This document shows positions 1 to 9,160 of a stretch of 64,000 nt of DNA, piece by piece. The stretch is from JADCCX01 sp051649305. Its GTDB lineage: Bacteria; Pseudomonadota; Alphaproteobacteria; Rhizobiales; Beijerinckiaceae. The notes below the pieces were generated by a model. It searched no databases. It was given only the letters and a program-made list of their open reading frames with translations, and was not told the origin of the DNA. The stretch covers positions 16,712-80,711 of the forward strand of contig JBOFGV010000074.1 of assembly GCA_051649305.1 (NCBI GenBank), given 5' to 3'. Numbering within the stretch: position 1 is the stretch's first letter; every line of letters starts with the position of its first letter. Made by a program: the position numbers and the translations under genes.

Positions 1-1981
1 CATAGAGATAGCGTGCATCCACATTGATCTCGGCAGGCTCGCCGGAACGCAGCGCCGGGCGAACCGGCTTCACGTCGGCATCAAGCCGCTCCGGCACATA
101 GTCTTCCACCAGAAACGTCACTTCGCCAATCGTGCTGCCCTTGGGGTCCGCATAGGCCTGCACACGCCATGTGCCAGTGGAGGCTCCGCCGACGAGCGGG
201 ATGGACCATGACCGGCCACCGCCCCCCTGATCTGTCACGGCCTGTCGGCGGTATTCCACACCATCAGGCCGCTTCACAACCACTGTCAGCGGCAAGCCCG
301 TGACCGCGACACCTTTGGCATCGCGCGTCAGTGCCGTGAGATGCACGGTTTCGCCGGACCGATAAACACCCCGCTCTGTGAAGAGAAAGGCATCCAGACC
401 TTCGGGCGCAACGCGGCCCTTGACGCCGCGATCTGTCAGATCAAACGAGGATTGTTTCAGGTCCAGAAAGCCGTAGTCTTCACCCACGCGGGCCGTGACC
501 AGACCCGGTGCAAGACCGCCCTTGCCGCGAGCAAGGCCTGCATCAAAGCGGGCATGACCGATAGCATCCGTGACGGTCGTTCCCAGCACCTCGTTGTTGC
601 GGGCAATCAGCTGCACCTCGACACCGCGCAAGACGCTGGCATCCGCAAGCGAGCGCACCAGCACATGCAGGCCATCGTTGCCGGAAAAACTGGTGAGGCC
701 GAGATCAGACACCACGAACCATTGGGCCGCACTGTTGGCGCTGTCGGAGGAATCATCCGCGTCATCCGGACGCGCTGAAGGGTCCGGCTCGTTGCCGCTG
801 ACTGTTGAAGCAACCAGCAGATAGACGCCGGGCTGCAACCGGCCCAAAGCCTCGCTGACAGGGAAAGCTGTTGTCACATCCTTGTTGAGTTCTGATTTCA
901 CGTCCATTGTGCCGGACCAGACTTTCTGGCCCCGGTTCTCGGCAATCTCGTTCAACTCGCTGCGCGACATCTGGTTGAGAAAATCAGAACCGTGCACAGT
1001 GTTGACGAGGTTCCGGTCCCCAACCCGCACCACATTCAACGCTACCTTGGTAGCATTGACCGAGACCAGCGGCAGGCCCTGCTGGCCTGTGCGGGGCAGC
1101 ACATAGTTTTTGCCGCTGAACCGCACGGTGGGTGAACGGTCACGCACATAGATGTCATAGTCGGCATTCTTCGCCAGCACCTCACCAGGAATGGACGATG
1201 GCAGGCCTTGGCGCAGCACGATGCCGTAGCGTTCGCCGTGGCGCAGACCTTCAATGCAGATCTGTGAATCCTCGGCTATGACAGCGGTGTCGCTGCGCGC
1301 ACCGGTGATGGCGACATAGGGCGCGAAATCAACGCGTCCGCGCGCCAGAGGCTCCGAGAATGTAAAGCAGGCACGCGGCGTGGCGGAATCCGAATCTGTC
1401 TTGTTGTCCGTCAAACGAAACCCGCGTTGCGCCCGCAATTCCTCATAGAGCTTGCGCACTTCGGCATTGTCTTCCGCCTCAAGGCTCAAACGGTAAGTCG
1501 TCAGCGCTGGCCGCCACATTTCCCTCGTACGAAACACCAGCGCCAGCGTGCGCAGGGACAGCGCCTCATTCACTTTGCTGTCAGAGCGCAGGTACGCGAT
1601 ATAGGCCGCCGCCAGCGCCTGCTCCTGCAACTCGTACTTCTCGCGGTAGCCATTGGCCTCCATCAGGATCGCCGCGCGCGCCATGGAGCGCCAGACTTCG
1701 GGATCGCGCGGGGCAGCCATAGCCGCCTGATTATAAAGTGGCAGCGCCCGGCGGTGGTCCTTGCGCTCCATCAGCGCATCGCCCTGCCGCATCAGCGCGC
1801 GGGCATCCGCACCGGCAGTGACAGCAACCTGCCGCTTCAGGCGCTCTTCAAGGGCAGTGCCGCTGGTCGCCAGATCATCGCGGACAAAGGCCTTTTGGGC
1901 CAAAGCCTCGCCGCTGCTCAAAAGCGGAAGGCTCAGGATGATGATCAAAAGAAAGGAAAACGACCTTAAAAAACAGCGCAT
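1..1981 (-). CDS. alpha-2-macroglobulin family protein (N-terminal part, runs off the left edge)
   Basis: About 660 N-terminal residues of a bacterial alpha-2-macroglobulin, a large periplasmic protease trap that usually works with a PBP1C-type peptidoglycan synthase. The ATG at 1981-1979 has a GGAG Shine-Dalgarno sequence just before it. A hydrophobic signal peptide covers residues 1 to about 28 and ends in EALAQKAF. It has no lipobox Cys, so a soluble periplasmic form is more likely than the lipoprotein form of E. coli YfhM. The reading frame is open throughout. It contains the macroglobulin signature FTERGVYRSGETVHLTAL and ends at the left edge in the sequence EINVDARYLY, typical of the following macroglobulin domain. 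The bait region and any thioester lie outside the window. An acidic Asp/Ser-rich linker (DDADDSSDSAN) sits near 520-600 nt from the edge. Family assignment is firm; target and partner are not visible. Confidence 0.88.
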   Translation of the reverse strand, partial: MRCFLRSFSFLLIIILSLPLLSSGEALAQKAFVRDDLATSGTALEERLKRQVAVTAGADARALMRQGDALMERKDHRRALPLYNQAAMAAPRDPEVWRSMARAAILMEANGYREKYELQEQALAAAYIAYLRSDSKVNEALSLRTLALVFRTREMWRPALTTYRLSLEAEDNAEVRKLYEELRAQRGFRLTDNKTDSDSATPRACFTFSEPLARGRVDFAPYVAITGARSDTAVIAEDSQICIEGLRHGERYGIVLRQGLPSSIPGEVLAKNADYDIYVRDRSPTVRFSGKNYVLPRTGQQGLPLVSVNATKVALNVVRVGDRNLVNTVHGSDFLNQMSRSELNEIAENRGQKVWSGTMDVKSELNKDVTTAFPVSEALGRLQPGVYLLVASTVSGNEPDPSARPDDADDSSDSANSAAQWFVVSDLGLTSFSGNDGLHVLVRSLADASVLRGVEVQLIARNNEVLGTTVTDAIGHARFDAGLARGKGGLAPGLVTARVGEDYGFLDLKQSSFDLTDRGVKGRVAPEGLDAFLFTERGVYRSGETVHLTALTRDAKGVAVTGLPLTVVVKRPDGVEYRRQAVTDQGGGGRSWSIPLVGGASTGTWRVQAYADPKGSTIGEVTFLVEDYVPERLDADVKPVRPALRSGEPAEINVDARYLY

Positions 1982-2104
1982 GGCAATCTCCGTCAGCCAA
2001 TCCGAAATCTGTTGTTGCCCAGTTCACGGCAACATCACGGCAGGATCATGACAAAGGCAGGCTATCAGGACAGGCAAGGAGTGCAATGGAGCTGTGGGTT
2101 TTCT

Positions 2105-2222
2105 CCCCTCCTCGTTTACGGGGAGGGTGGATCATTGCGCAGCAATGAGCCGGGTGGGGCCGCGATGACAGCAGGAAATACTGAGGTCCAACCCCCGACC
2201 CCTCCCCGTAAACGAGGAGGGG
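2105..2222. repeat. paired inverted repeat, palindromic intergenic element
   Basis: A 23-nt arm at 2105-2127 (starting CCCCTCCTCGTTTACGGGG) recurs as its exact reverse complement at 2200-2222. About 70 nt of GC-rich filler separates them. Each arm can also fold on itself. It lies between the hmgA 3' end and the start of the macroglobulin gene, both on the minus strand, and could act as a transcript-end hairpin. The same architecture with related CTCCCC/GGGGAG palindromes occurs at 50909-51019. Confidence 0.8.
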
Positions 2223-2234
2223 TGAAGACTTAAT

Positions 2235-3617
2235 TCACCAGGCCTCGCGCTTCGTGGGGTCAAACCGGCGCTTCAGGCCGGTCCAGCAATCGATGTAATC
2301 TTTCTGCAGACCAACGAGACCAGCGGCATGCTTGGTGACGCGCTGGGGAAAGCGTGTTTCAAACATGAAAGCCATGGTTCCGGTCAACTTATGCGGCTTC
2401 AGGTCCACGGTGCTCGCCATCTCATAGGCAGGCACATCCGGCCCATGCGGCAGCATCATGTTGTGCAGGCTGAAACCACCGGGCACAAAGCCCTCGGGCT
2501 TGGCATCGTAAATGCCGTAGATCAGGCCCATGAACTCGCTCATGATGTTGCGGTGATACCAGGGCGGTCGGAAGGTGTTTTCCGCCACAGACCAGCGCTC
2601 CGGGAAGATCACGAAATCGATGTTGGCTGTGCCTGCCGTTTCCGACGGGGATGTCATCACCGTGAAGATCGAGGGATCGGGATGGTCAAAGGCAATGGCG
2701 CCCACGGGCGAAAAGGTGCGCAGATCGTATTTATAAGGCGCATAGTTGCCATGCCAGGCCACCACATCCAGCGGTGACTGGTCAATATCGGTTGCATAGA
2801 GCAACCCGCCCCATTTCATCTGCAGCAGCGCCTTGCCGGGCTTGTCCTCATAGGTAGCGATGGGCGTAAGAAAATCACGCGGGTTGGCGAGGCAGTTTGC
2901 GCCGATAGGGCCGCGATCCGGCAGCGTGAAGCCACCCCCGTAATTCTCGCAGACATAGGCGCGCGCAGGGCCACCCAGCAATTCAACACGGAAGATCACA
3001 CCACGGGGAATGATCACCACCTCACCGGGGGTGATATCAATCATACCGAACTCTGTGGCAAAGCGAAGGCCGCCTTCCTGTGCTACAACCAGAAACTCGC
3101 CATCAGCGTTGAAGAAATACTCGTCCACCATGGACCGCGTGACGAGAGCGATATGCGCGGCCATACCGTTTTGCGCGTCGACATCGCCAGCGACCGTGAT
3201 GGTGGCGAGCCCCTCAACGAAGCTTTGCTTTGTCTTGGGAAATGGCATCGGGTCCCAGCGCATCTGGCCAATGGCCATCTCCTGCATCACCTCATCGGTT
3301 TCGCCACGGTCCAGCCCTGCACTGCGGATGAGCCCGCGCTCAGCCTTGCGGAAACGGCGGGTGTGCTTGACTGTGGGATTGATGCGGTAAAGCCAGGAGC
3401 GCTGGTTTGTCGCTTGCGGAGCGGTGAAGGGCGAACCGGAGAGCTGTTCGGCATAAAGACCATAGGCAGGCTTTTGCGGCGAGTTGCGCCCAACCGGCAA
3501 AGCGCCGGGCAGGCTTTCGGTTTCAAAGCTGTTGCCAAAACCGGACATGTAACCGGCATGTGCCACCGAAAGGGCTTCAGGGCCAGCGCGCAAGGCGGAT
3601 ACCGCATGCTTGTTCAT
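2235..3617 (-). CDS. hmgA: homogentisate 1,2-dioxygenase
   Basis: Opens the aromatic ring of homogentisate to maleylacetoacetate with O2 and a non-haem Fe(II), the central step of tyrosine and phenylalanine breakdown in the cytosol. The 460 residues match the family length. The iron ligands are visible as H355 and E361 in PPWYHRNIMSEFMGL and H391 in LPHGPD; the 6- and 30-residue spacings are those of the human enzyme. The start ATG at 3617 follows a strong GGGAGAGA Shine-Dalgarno sequence. No maleylacetoacetate isomerase or fumarylacetoacetase gene is adjacent, so the pathway is dispersed, although FAH-fold genes occur at 10.9 and 20.8 kb. A perfect palindrome lies 24 nt upstream of the start and is probably a repressor site. 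Confidence 0.97.
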   Translation of the reverse strand: MNKHAVSALRAGPEALSVAHAGYMSGFGNSFETESLPGALPVGRNSPQKPAYGLYAEQLSGSPFTAPQATNQRSWLYRINPTVKHTRRFRKAERGLIRSAGLDRGETDEVMQEMAIGQMRWDPMPFPKTKQSFVEGLATITVAGDVDAQNGMAAHIALVTRSMVDEYFFNADGEFLVVAQEGGLRFATEFGMIDITPGEVVIIPRGVIFRVELLGGPARAYVCENYGGGFTLPDRGPIGANCLANPRDFLTPIATYEDKPGKALLQMKWGGLLYATDIDQSPLDVVAWHGNYAPYKYDLRTFSPVGAIAFDHPDPSIFTVMTSPSETAGTANIDFVIFPERWSVAENTFRPPWYHRNIMSEFMGLIYGIYDAKPEGFVPGGFSLHNMMLPHGPDVPAYEMASTVDLKPHKLTGTMAFMFETRFPQRVTKHAAGLVGLQKDYIDCWTGLKRRFDPTKREAW

Positions 3618-3641
3618 ACTGTCTCTCCCGTTGAAATTTCA

Positions 3642-3665
3642 AATTAGTTTCATTTGTAACTAATT
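3642..3665. promoter_or_regulatory. palindromic operator upstream of hmgA
   Basis: Perfect palindrome AATTAGTT - 8 nt (TCATTTGT) - AACTAATT, 24 nt before the hmgA ATG and inside the hmgA/cpoB divergent region. The same geometry is found before the ETF-QO gene (23956-23987) and the MBL-fold gene (33509-33530). Arm length and A/T content resemble sites of MarR-type repressors; that assignment is inference. The position next to the Shine-Dalgarno sequence suggests repression. Confidence 0.75.
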
Positions 3666-3784
3666 TTTGGCTCTTTGGAAAGAGCATTCGTTTCTTTGCC
3701 TGTTCATACCCGGTTCAAAGCGTGTCTGCCACAATGTGATCACGGTTTGTTGTCAACAGCAAATCAGTGTAGAGACCTGAAACC

Positions 3785-4699
3785 ATGATGCTTTCCCGCC
3801 TGAAAACGTTGCTCGCCACCGGAACCGCCCTGATGGTTCTAGCTCTGCCCTTGCCTGCCGGTGCGCAGGATGCGGCGGAACTGATGCTGCGGATCGACCG
3901 ATTGGAAAATCTGGTGCGCCAGCTTAACGGACAGGTTGAACAGGTGCAGAACCAGAATCGACGACTGGAAGAACAGAACCGGCGTTTCCAGAGCGACACG
4001 GATTTCCGCTTCAAAGAGCTTGAAGGCGGACGCGGCGCGCGACCAACCGGTGGCGCACCTGCCCCGGCACAACCCGGCAGACGCAGCGATGCCTTCAACC
4101 CTGATGCTAACCCGTCAGCGGCGGGCTCGCCTCAGCCGCTTGGCTCGCCCAATTCCGGCACCGCACCGCGCCCCACGCGCCCGGCAGGCACTGCAGCGGT
4201 TGCCAACCCTGGCCAGATGATTGCCGGAGAGGACAACGCTCTGGGGCGTGATCCGCGCCAGCCAACAGAATTGACACCTCGCCAACAGACCGCCAGCATT
4301 GCGCCCCAACCTGGCACAGCCAAGGGTGAGATTGATCTGGGCAAGCAGCAGCTGAAAGATGGGCAGTACGAGGCGGCGGAAGGAACTTTCCGCGAGTTCA
4401 CCCGCGCACGCCCCAAGGACCGTCTGATGACGGAAGCCGTCATGGGCCTTGGTGACAGCTTCTTCCAGCGCCAGAGATGGCGTGAAGCCGCCGAGCAGTT
4501 TGTGGACATGACCACCAAGTTTCCAAAGTCTGGTCGCGCACCGGAAGCTGAACTCAAGCTTGGCATTTCCCTGCGCGGCCTTGGCGCATCGAAGGAAGCC
4601 TGCGATGTGCTGAACAACCATGGGCAGAAATACCCCGCTGCATCAGCCTCGATCAAGCAAGGTGTCGCCCGCGAGCTGCAGCGCGCCCGCTGCAGCTGA
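3785..4699 (+). CDS. cpoB: Tol-Pal-associated periplasmic protein CpoB/YbgF
   Basis: Periplasmic coordinator of outer-membrane constriction and peptidoglycan synthesis. The 304-residue protein has a signal peptide (residues 1 to about 27, cleavage after PAGAQ). A Gln/Asn/Arg-rich coiled coil follows (about 30-75, with QNQNRRLEEQNRRFQ), which trimerises in E. coli. Next comes a long Pro/Ala/Gly/Thr-rich linker (about 80-180). The C-terminus carries TPR-like repeats (about 185-300, from IDLGKQQLKDGQYEAAEGTF). The double ATG at 3785/3788 leaves the start uncertain by one codon. tilS follows after 6 nt, as in the usual alphaproteobacterial order, but tolQRAB and pal are not upstream: pal sits at 16.5 kb on the other strand. 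Confidence 0.92.
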   Translation: MMLSRLKTLLATGTALMVLALPLPAGAQDAAELMLRIDRLENLVRQLNGQVEQVQNQNRRLEEQNRRFQSDTDFRFKELEGGRGARPTGGAPAPAQPGRRSDAFNPDANPSAAGSPQPLGSPNSGTAPRPTRPAGTAAVANPGQMIAGEDNALGRDPRQPTELTPRQQTASIAPQPGTAKGEIDLGKQQLKDGQYEAAEGTFREFTRARPKDRLMTEAVMGLGDSFFQRQRWREAAEQFVDMTTKFPKSGRAPEAELKLGISLRGLGASKEACDVLNNHGQKYPAASASIKQGVARELQRARCS

Positions 4700-4705
4700 C
4701 GGCGC

Positions 4706-5710
4706 GTGGCTAAAGTTTCACAGCCCGATCCGCAGGCGTTCTTTGCACCGCACTTCAGCAATGCCACCGGCATAGTGGTCGCTGTCTCCGGTGGACCGGA
4801 TTCCATGGCGCTGCTGCATATGCTGGCACAGTGGAAAAAGCATCCGCGCCTTGAGGTTGCGACGGTGGATCATGGCCTCAGGGCAGACTCTGCAATCGAG
4901 GCGGAAAAGGTGGCAGCCTATGCGCGCGGTCTGGGATTGAACCACACCACTCTGCACTGGCGCGGGGCAAAGCCAGCAGCTGGCATTCAGGAAGCGGCCC
5001 GTGAGGCACGCTACCGCCTGCTTTGCCTGCATGCACTGGAGACAGGCTGCTCACACATGGTCACGGCGCATCACGCCGATGATCAGGCAGAAACGGTGCT
5101 GCAGCGCCTGCTGGCAGGCAGCGGCATTGCTGGATTGTCGGGCATGGATGTGATGGTTATCCGTGATTTTGCGAAACATTTCAGACCGCTGCTTGCTGTC
5201 CCAAAGGCAGCACTGGTTGAGTATTGCGCTCAAAACAATGTGCCCTTCGTGACAGACCCCAGCAACACAGACAGCCGCTACGGCCGCACCCGCATGCGCA
5301 CATTGATGGCCATGCTGGCTGATGACGGCCTGACCAGCCAGCGCCTGTGCAAGCTGGCGGAACGGGCGAACCGGGCGGATCTAGCGCTTGATGAAAGCGC
5401 TGGCCTCGCGCTGATGTCTGCTGTGATCAGCCCTGTTCAATCGGGCCCTGCACTTATTGACTGGAACAAGGTTTCAAAACACGCCGCTGAAATCCGATTG
5501 CGTATCCTGATGCTCAAACTTGAGGAAACCAGAAGCAATAGCGAGCCGATGCGGCTGGAGCGGCTGGAAGCGCTGGAAGCTCAGCTCAGCTCAGCGCATC
5601 GCACGGGCACCACCCTGCGCCGCAGCATCGCTGACCGCATCGTTTCACTGGATAGAAAAGGCGTGCTGAGCATCACCGCTGCCCCGCCCCGCAAACGCGG
5701 CGTCACATAA
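4706..5710 (+). CDS. tilS: tRNA(Ile)-lysidine synthase TilS
   Basis: Adds lysine to C34 of the CAU-anticodon isoleucine tRNA, an ATP-dependent and essential modification. The PP-loop motif SGGPDS is at residues 28-33, and the family motif AHHADDQAET is at 121-130. The start is GTG at 4706, 6 nt after the cpoB stop. At 334 residues it is shorter than E. coli TilS (about 430) and seems to lack the C-terminal tRNA-recognition domain, a compact form seen in several alphaproteobacteria. Its last 8 nt overlap the 3' end of the convergent TauE/SafE gene. The usual downstream ftsH is missing. Confidence 0.93.
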   Translation: MAKVSQPDPQAFFAPHFSNATGIVVAVSGGPDSMALLHMLAQWKKHPRLEVATVDHGLRADSAIEAEKVAAYARGLGLNHTTLHWRGAKPAAGIQEAAREARYRLLCLHALETGCSHMVTAHHADDQAETVLQRLLAGSGIAGLSGMDVMVIRDFAKHFRPLLAVPKAALVEYCAQNNVPFVTDPSNTDSRYGRTRMRTLMAMLADDGLTSQRLCKLAERANRADLALDESAGLALMSAVISPVQSGPALIDWNKVSKHAAEIRLRILMLKLEETRSNSEPMRLERLEALEAQLSSAHRTGTTLRRSIADRIVSLDRKGVLSITAAPPRKRGVT

Positions 5711-6491
5711 ACGCCCGCACTGAGTCAAACAGCAGTTTGGTTCCGCAGATTGCAAGCAGCACATAGGACCAGAAGAACAATTGCTGCTGGTTGATGCGGT
5801 CGTGAAGGTATTTGCCCGCCCAGACCCCGAAGGGCACGATGAGCGACAACACCAGCGCCCCGGCAAGGGTTGAAGGCTGGTCCAGCCCCATCTTGATGAA
5901 GGGACCAAGCTTGAGAAAATTGCCCAGCATGAAAATGGCAATGGTCGTCCCGGCATAAACGGACTTATCGAGATTGCGTGCCAGCAGATACATGGCGATG
6001 GGCGGACCTCCGGAATGCGCGATGAAAGTGGTGAAGCCACTGAATGTGGCGAGGCCCACAGCTCGGGCTGGCAGCACACCGTGGGGAGCGGGCGGATTGA
6101 GCCTGTCTTTCAGGAACCAGCGCAGGGTGAAACCAAGCGTGACAACGGCAATGATCAGCACAACAATCCGCTTGTCGACCCACTCGAATGTCAGCCAGCC
6201 AATGGCGAGACCAGCAACCAGACCGACTGAAAGCCATTTCAGATCAGGCCGCGACCAGGTGCTGGGTGGAAAAGCCCGCAGCGCAAACACATCCATGAAG
6301 GCAACGAGCGGCGCTACAATGATGGTTGCCGCAATCGGATCAACCACAAGAGACAGCAACGGCACGCCGATGATAGCAAGCCCACCGCCAAAAGCGCCTT
6401 TGGCAGCGGCCATCAGGAAAGTGGCGAAAAAACCGATAATGTAGAAAGCGGGAGATTGCGGCAGAAGCGCGAAGAAGTCAGATAAGGTCAT
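5703..6491 (-). CDS. TauE/SafE family membrane transporter
   Basis: A 262-residue inner-membrane protein of the TauE/SafE (sulfite/organosulfonate exporter) family. Several hydrophobic helices are arranged as two similar halves. The family-type first segment AAAKGAFGGGLAIIGVPLLSL lies near residues 28-48, and the second-half motif FTTFIAHSGGPPIAMYLLAR near 155-175. The substrate cannot be read from sequence: members move sulfite, sulfoacetate or other organic anions. It is convergent with tilS (8-bp overlap) and 58 nt downstream of the CheZ-like gene on the same strand. No sulfur-metabolism genes are adjacent. Confidence 0.85.
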   Translation of the reverse strand: MTLSDFFALLPQSPAFYIIGFFATFLMAAAKGAFGGGLAIIGVPLLSLVVDPIAATIIVAPLVAFMDVFALRAFPPSTWSRPDLKWLSVGLVAGLAIGWLTFEWVDKRIVVLIIAVVTLGFTLRWFLKDRLNPPAPHGVLPARAVGLATFSGFTTFIAHSGGPPIAMYLLARNLDKSVYAGTTIAIFMLGNFLKLGPFIKMGLDQPSTLAGALVLSLIVPFGVWAGKYLHDRINQQQLFFWSYVLLAICGTKLLFDSVRAFM

Positions 6492-6549
6492 CGTTCTTGC
6501 AAGCTGCCAGACTCAACTGAATATGGCAAACCGGCCTTGCTGACGGCCA

Positions 6550-7317
6550 TCAATCAAACAGGGCGTCGATGTCATCCTGGCCGACATGGCCTTCCGCACC
6601 CACCATGGCAGGACCGGCAGCCAGCGCATGGGTGCCAAGCGCGTTGTGCTCTTCCTTCAAGGCTTCCAACTCATTGGTCATGATGTTGGACAGGGCATCA
6701 AGGCCGCCCCAGATATCGGCCATCTTGGCGACACGGGATTCCACAAAGTTCAGTGTTTCACAAACGCGGCTGATGCGCTGTCCGGTCAAGTCCTGAAAGT
6801 TGCAGGCCTCGTAGATGGTCATGACCATGCCTGCGATTTCTCCGGCGCGCTTTTTCATGCCGTCCTTTGTTGTCTCGCTCTGGATGACACCGGCCATGAT
6901 CTCGATTCGCTCGGCAGCAGCCAGAATGTTGTTGGTTGCGCCTTCGGTATCCATGACAACTGCGCCAAGTTCACCTGACGCATGGTTGACTGTCACCGCA
7001 CGCATGTTGCCGGTGTGCAGCGAAACGACATGGCGCTTGGTTTCCGAAATCGTATCCTGAATCAGCTGCATTTCCTCGCGCAACTTCAGGGCCTCCACCA
7101 CTTCGCGGCGATAGGCTTCCGCAATGTTGGTGACAATGGTCTGTGCAGGCTGGATCATCGCACCCAGCTCTTCAAGCTTGGCCAGAACCTTTCTGGTGCC
7201 TTGCGACCCGCCCATATCCTCGGCGGAATCAACCGCAATAGATGCTGTTTCGAGAGAAGCTGGCACAGCAGCAGCAGCATTTTTCTCAATTGTGAAAGGT
7301 TTACGCGCAGGTTGCAT
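6550..7317 (-). CDS. CheZ-like protein phosphatase
   Basis: Predicted phosphatase of a CheY-like response regulator. The 255-residue, mostly helical protein carries the CheZ active-site motif NFQDLTGQRISRV, with the acidic residue D176 and the Gln Q180 that positions water in CheZ. It ends in GQDDIDALFD, which matches the C-terminal CheY-binding tail of CheZ (consensus QDDIDDLLD). Residues 40-165 look like a long helical hairpin. The start ATG at 7317 follows TGAGG. No che or flagellar gene is adjacent. The N-terminal 40 residues are low-complexity and not conserved in CheZ. Confidence 0.85.
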   Translation of the reverse strand: MQPARKPFTIEKNAAAAVPASLETASIAVDSAEDMGGSQGTRKVLAKLEELGAMIQPAQTIVTNIAEAYRREVVEALKLREEMQLIQDTISETKRHVVSLHTGNMRAVTVNHASGELGAVVMDTEGATNNILAAAERIEIMAGVIQSETTKDGMKKRAGEIAGMVMTIYEACNFQDLTGQRISRVCETLNFVESRVAKMADIWGGLDALSNIMTNELEALKEEHNALGTHALAAGPAMVGAEGHVGQDDIDALFD

Positions 7318-7637
7318 GAGGCCTCAGGTGGTGTTTTGACCATCCTTAGCTGCGTCATGGTTAAAATACCGTTCAAGAAAAGCCACTTTAACCAGACCTC
7401 AACCACGTCTGTTGAGAGCGGCTAAACCATGTGGGTCTGATATTCAGAAACTGGCAAGCATAACAATAATCAACCGCGATATCAGTGATTTAAACGATCG
7501 GTTTTTGAATTCGTTAACGATTGAAAATCAGTTGGCCTGTACTTTGGCAAGGTCGATGCTGAATGTCCTGCCAGTGTATTTTCCTGACAGGCCTGCGGGC
7601 ACCGATTCCTTCGTGTTGCGTATTGAAGGTTTAACCC
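7318..7637. other. intergenic region between divergent CheZ-like and L,D-transpeptidase genes
   Basis: 320 nt without a supportable gene. It is AT-richer than its surroundings and must hold the divergent promoters of the two flanking genes. I see no clear operator, terminator or small reading frame with a ribosome-binding site. The stretch 7485-7525 contains loosely repeated AACGAT words (AACGATCG, TTAACGATTG) of unknown meaning. Confidence 0.5.
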
Positions 7638-8456
7638 ATGAAACAACTTGCCTCTCTGGCGAGCGCGGCTTCTGCTGCCGTGCTGCTGACGACTTTTGCT
7701 GCCTCGGCTGATCCAGCCAGACGCGGCGACATCACCCATTCCACCGGTGGCTCAGCCATGGGTGGCGGCTTTATCGAAATGCTGATGACCGGGCGCAATC
7801 CCGGCCCGGGCAGGCCTGCACCGACCTATCACGCTGCTCCTGCGCAGACTTTGCCACCCCAGTCTGGATACGGGTATTCGCCACAGCGCCAAGGTGCGCT
7901 GCCTGTGGTTGGCTATGGTGGCGATATTCCCATGGAGCCGCGCCCGCAGCAGCGCCCCATGCAGCAGCAGGCGGCCCTTAACCCGGATTTCCGGCAGGTG
8001 GAGCGCACGCTTGATCCGAAGTATCTGCCGCAGACAGTCGACTATCCCGGCCCGCACAGGCCCGGAACGGTCGTCATCGATACCACAACGCGCTTCCTCT
8101 ACCACGTTGAGGCAGGCGGCAAAGCCAAGCGCTACGGCATCGGCGTGGGTCGTCCCGGCTTTGAATGGGCAGGCGCAAAGTCCATCACCCGCAAGGCGGA
8201 ATGGCCTGACTGGCGCCCACCGGCTGAAATGCTGAAGCGTCGTCCTGATCTGCCACGCTATATGGCTGGGGGTCCGGAAAACCCCATGGGTGCGCGCGGC
8301 CTTTATCTCGGCTCGTCGCTATATCGCATTCACGGCACCAACGAGCCGCATACCATCGGACAGGCCGTATCGTCCGGCTGCATCCGCATGCGCAATGAAG
8401 ATGTGACTGACCTCTACGAACGCGTCCGTGTCGGCACGCGCGTGATCGTGATGTGA
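7638..8456 (+). CDS. L,D-transpeptidase (YkuD/ErfK family)
   Basis: Periplasmic enzyme that forms 3-3 peptidoglycan cross-links or attaches proteins to the wall through an active-site Cys. The 272 residues begin with a signal peptide (about 1-24, cleavage near ASADP). A Pro/Gln-rich low-complexity spacer follows (about 50-115). The YkuD catalytic domain covers about 140-272. The motif HGTNEPHTIGQAVSSGCIRM has H232 and the nucleophile C248, and ends in RMRNEDVTDLY. It is followed by a hairpin terminator at 8544-8584. Hyphomicrobiales usually encode many paralogues, so the exact role is open. Confidence 0.93.
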   Translation: MKQLASLASAASAAVLLTTFAASADPARRGDITHSTGGSAMGGGFIEMLMTGRNPGPGRPAPTYHAAPAQTLPPQSGYGYSPQRQGALPVVGYGGDIPMEPRPQQRPMQQQAALNPDFRQVERTLDPKYLPQTVDYPGPHRPGTVVIDTTTRFLYHVEAGGKAKRYGIGVGRPGFEWAGAKSITRKAEWPDWRPPAEMLKRRPDLPRYMAGGPENPMGARGLYLGSSLYRIHGTNEPHTIGQAVSSGCIRMRNEDVTDLYERVRVGTRVIVM

Positions 8457-8543
8457 GGTTTTACGAGAATGGTGTTGCGGGCAGAGGCTGCCTGACAACA
8501 CCGCGTCAGCCGGATCAGCGATGATCCGGAACTGGACAGGAGC

Positions 8544-8584
8544 GAGGCCGCCGTGGGTTAACCACTGCGGCCTCAGCTGTTTTT
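8544..8584 (+). terminator. intrinsic terminator
   Basis: Stem GAGGCCGC (8544-8551) pairs with GCGGCCTC (8567-8574), followed by AGCTGTTTTT. It lies between the convergent L,D-transpeptidase gene and the 8600-8986 gene and fits the plus-strand transcript. A second hairpin without a T-run (GGTGTTG...CAACACC, 8471-8502) lies just before it. Confidence 0.65.
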
Positions 8585-8599
8585 CAGATCAGTGTGATA

Positions 8600-8986
8600 T
8601 CAGACGAACTGGCCAAGGCCGGGGATGGAGCCGACAATTGCGCCCATCGCATCTTCGCCAGCCTTTTCGCGGCCGAAAGCAAAGACTTCCTTGCCCAGAT
8701 CGCCCATCTGACCCATCGACAGGCCAGCACCCATCAATTTCTGGCCAAGGCCCATGACGCCGCCGCCACCCATCATACCCATCAGGCCGCCCATGAGGCC
8801 ACCACCGCCAGCTTCGGAGTGCTCAGCAGCAAGATCAGCTGCGCCCGGCATGGCTTCAAACATCTGGCCCACTTCCGCAGCAGGACCTTCCTTCTGCAGG
8901 AAGCCAAGGATAATCCCAACGCATTTCTGGGCAAGACCAGCGTCAATGCCAACGTTGGAAACGATGCGGTTAATCAGTTCGTCCAT
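8600..8986 (-). CDS. small DUF2267-like protein with Gly/Met-rich middle
   Basis: A 128-residue protein of unknown function. The first ~50 residues (ELINRIVSNVGIDAGLAQKC to LPGAAD region) look like a helical DUF2267-type domain; I hold this only moderately. A flexible Gly/Met-rich segment follows (about 60-90, GGGGLMGGLMGMMGGGG), then a short amphipathic end. The ATG at 8986 is chosen because GGAGG precedes it by 6 nt; a TTG 12 nt upstream overlaps that site. There is no signal peptide. It is convergent with the L,D-transpeptidase gene and divergent from the HerA-like ATPase gene. Confidence 0.7.
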   Translation of the reverse strand: MDELINRIVSNVGIDAGLAQKCVGIILGFLQKEGPAAEVGQMFEAMPGAADLAAEHSEAGGGGLMGGLMGMMGGGGVMGLGQKLMGAGLSMGQMGDLGKEVFAFGREKAGEDAMGAIVGSIPGLGQFV

Positions 8987-9160
8987 GAGAGCCTCCAAAA
9001 CAGCTGCTGCAAATCCTGTGGCAGCAATGCGAACGCCCTATGACAGGGCCTGTATGTACCGCAAGTGAATTCGGTTGAGGCGTGAACCTTTTGTTCCAAA
9101 GTAAGGATGGCATCCTGATTTGCGCCATTGTATAGGCAGCAAAACGAGGGAATAAATTCA

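Noticed and set aside
341..1969. Plus-strand reading frames of up to 180 residues opposite the macroglobulin gene
   Set aside because: They are shadows of the continuous minus-strand macroglobulin frame, which has a signal peptide, ribosome site and family motifs.
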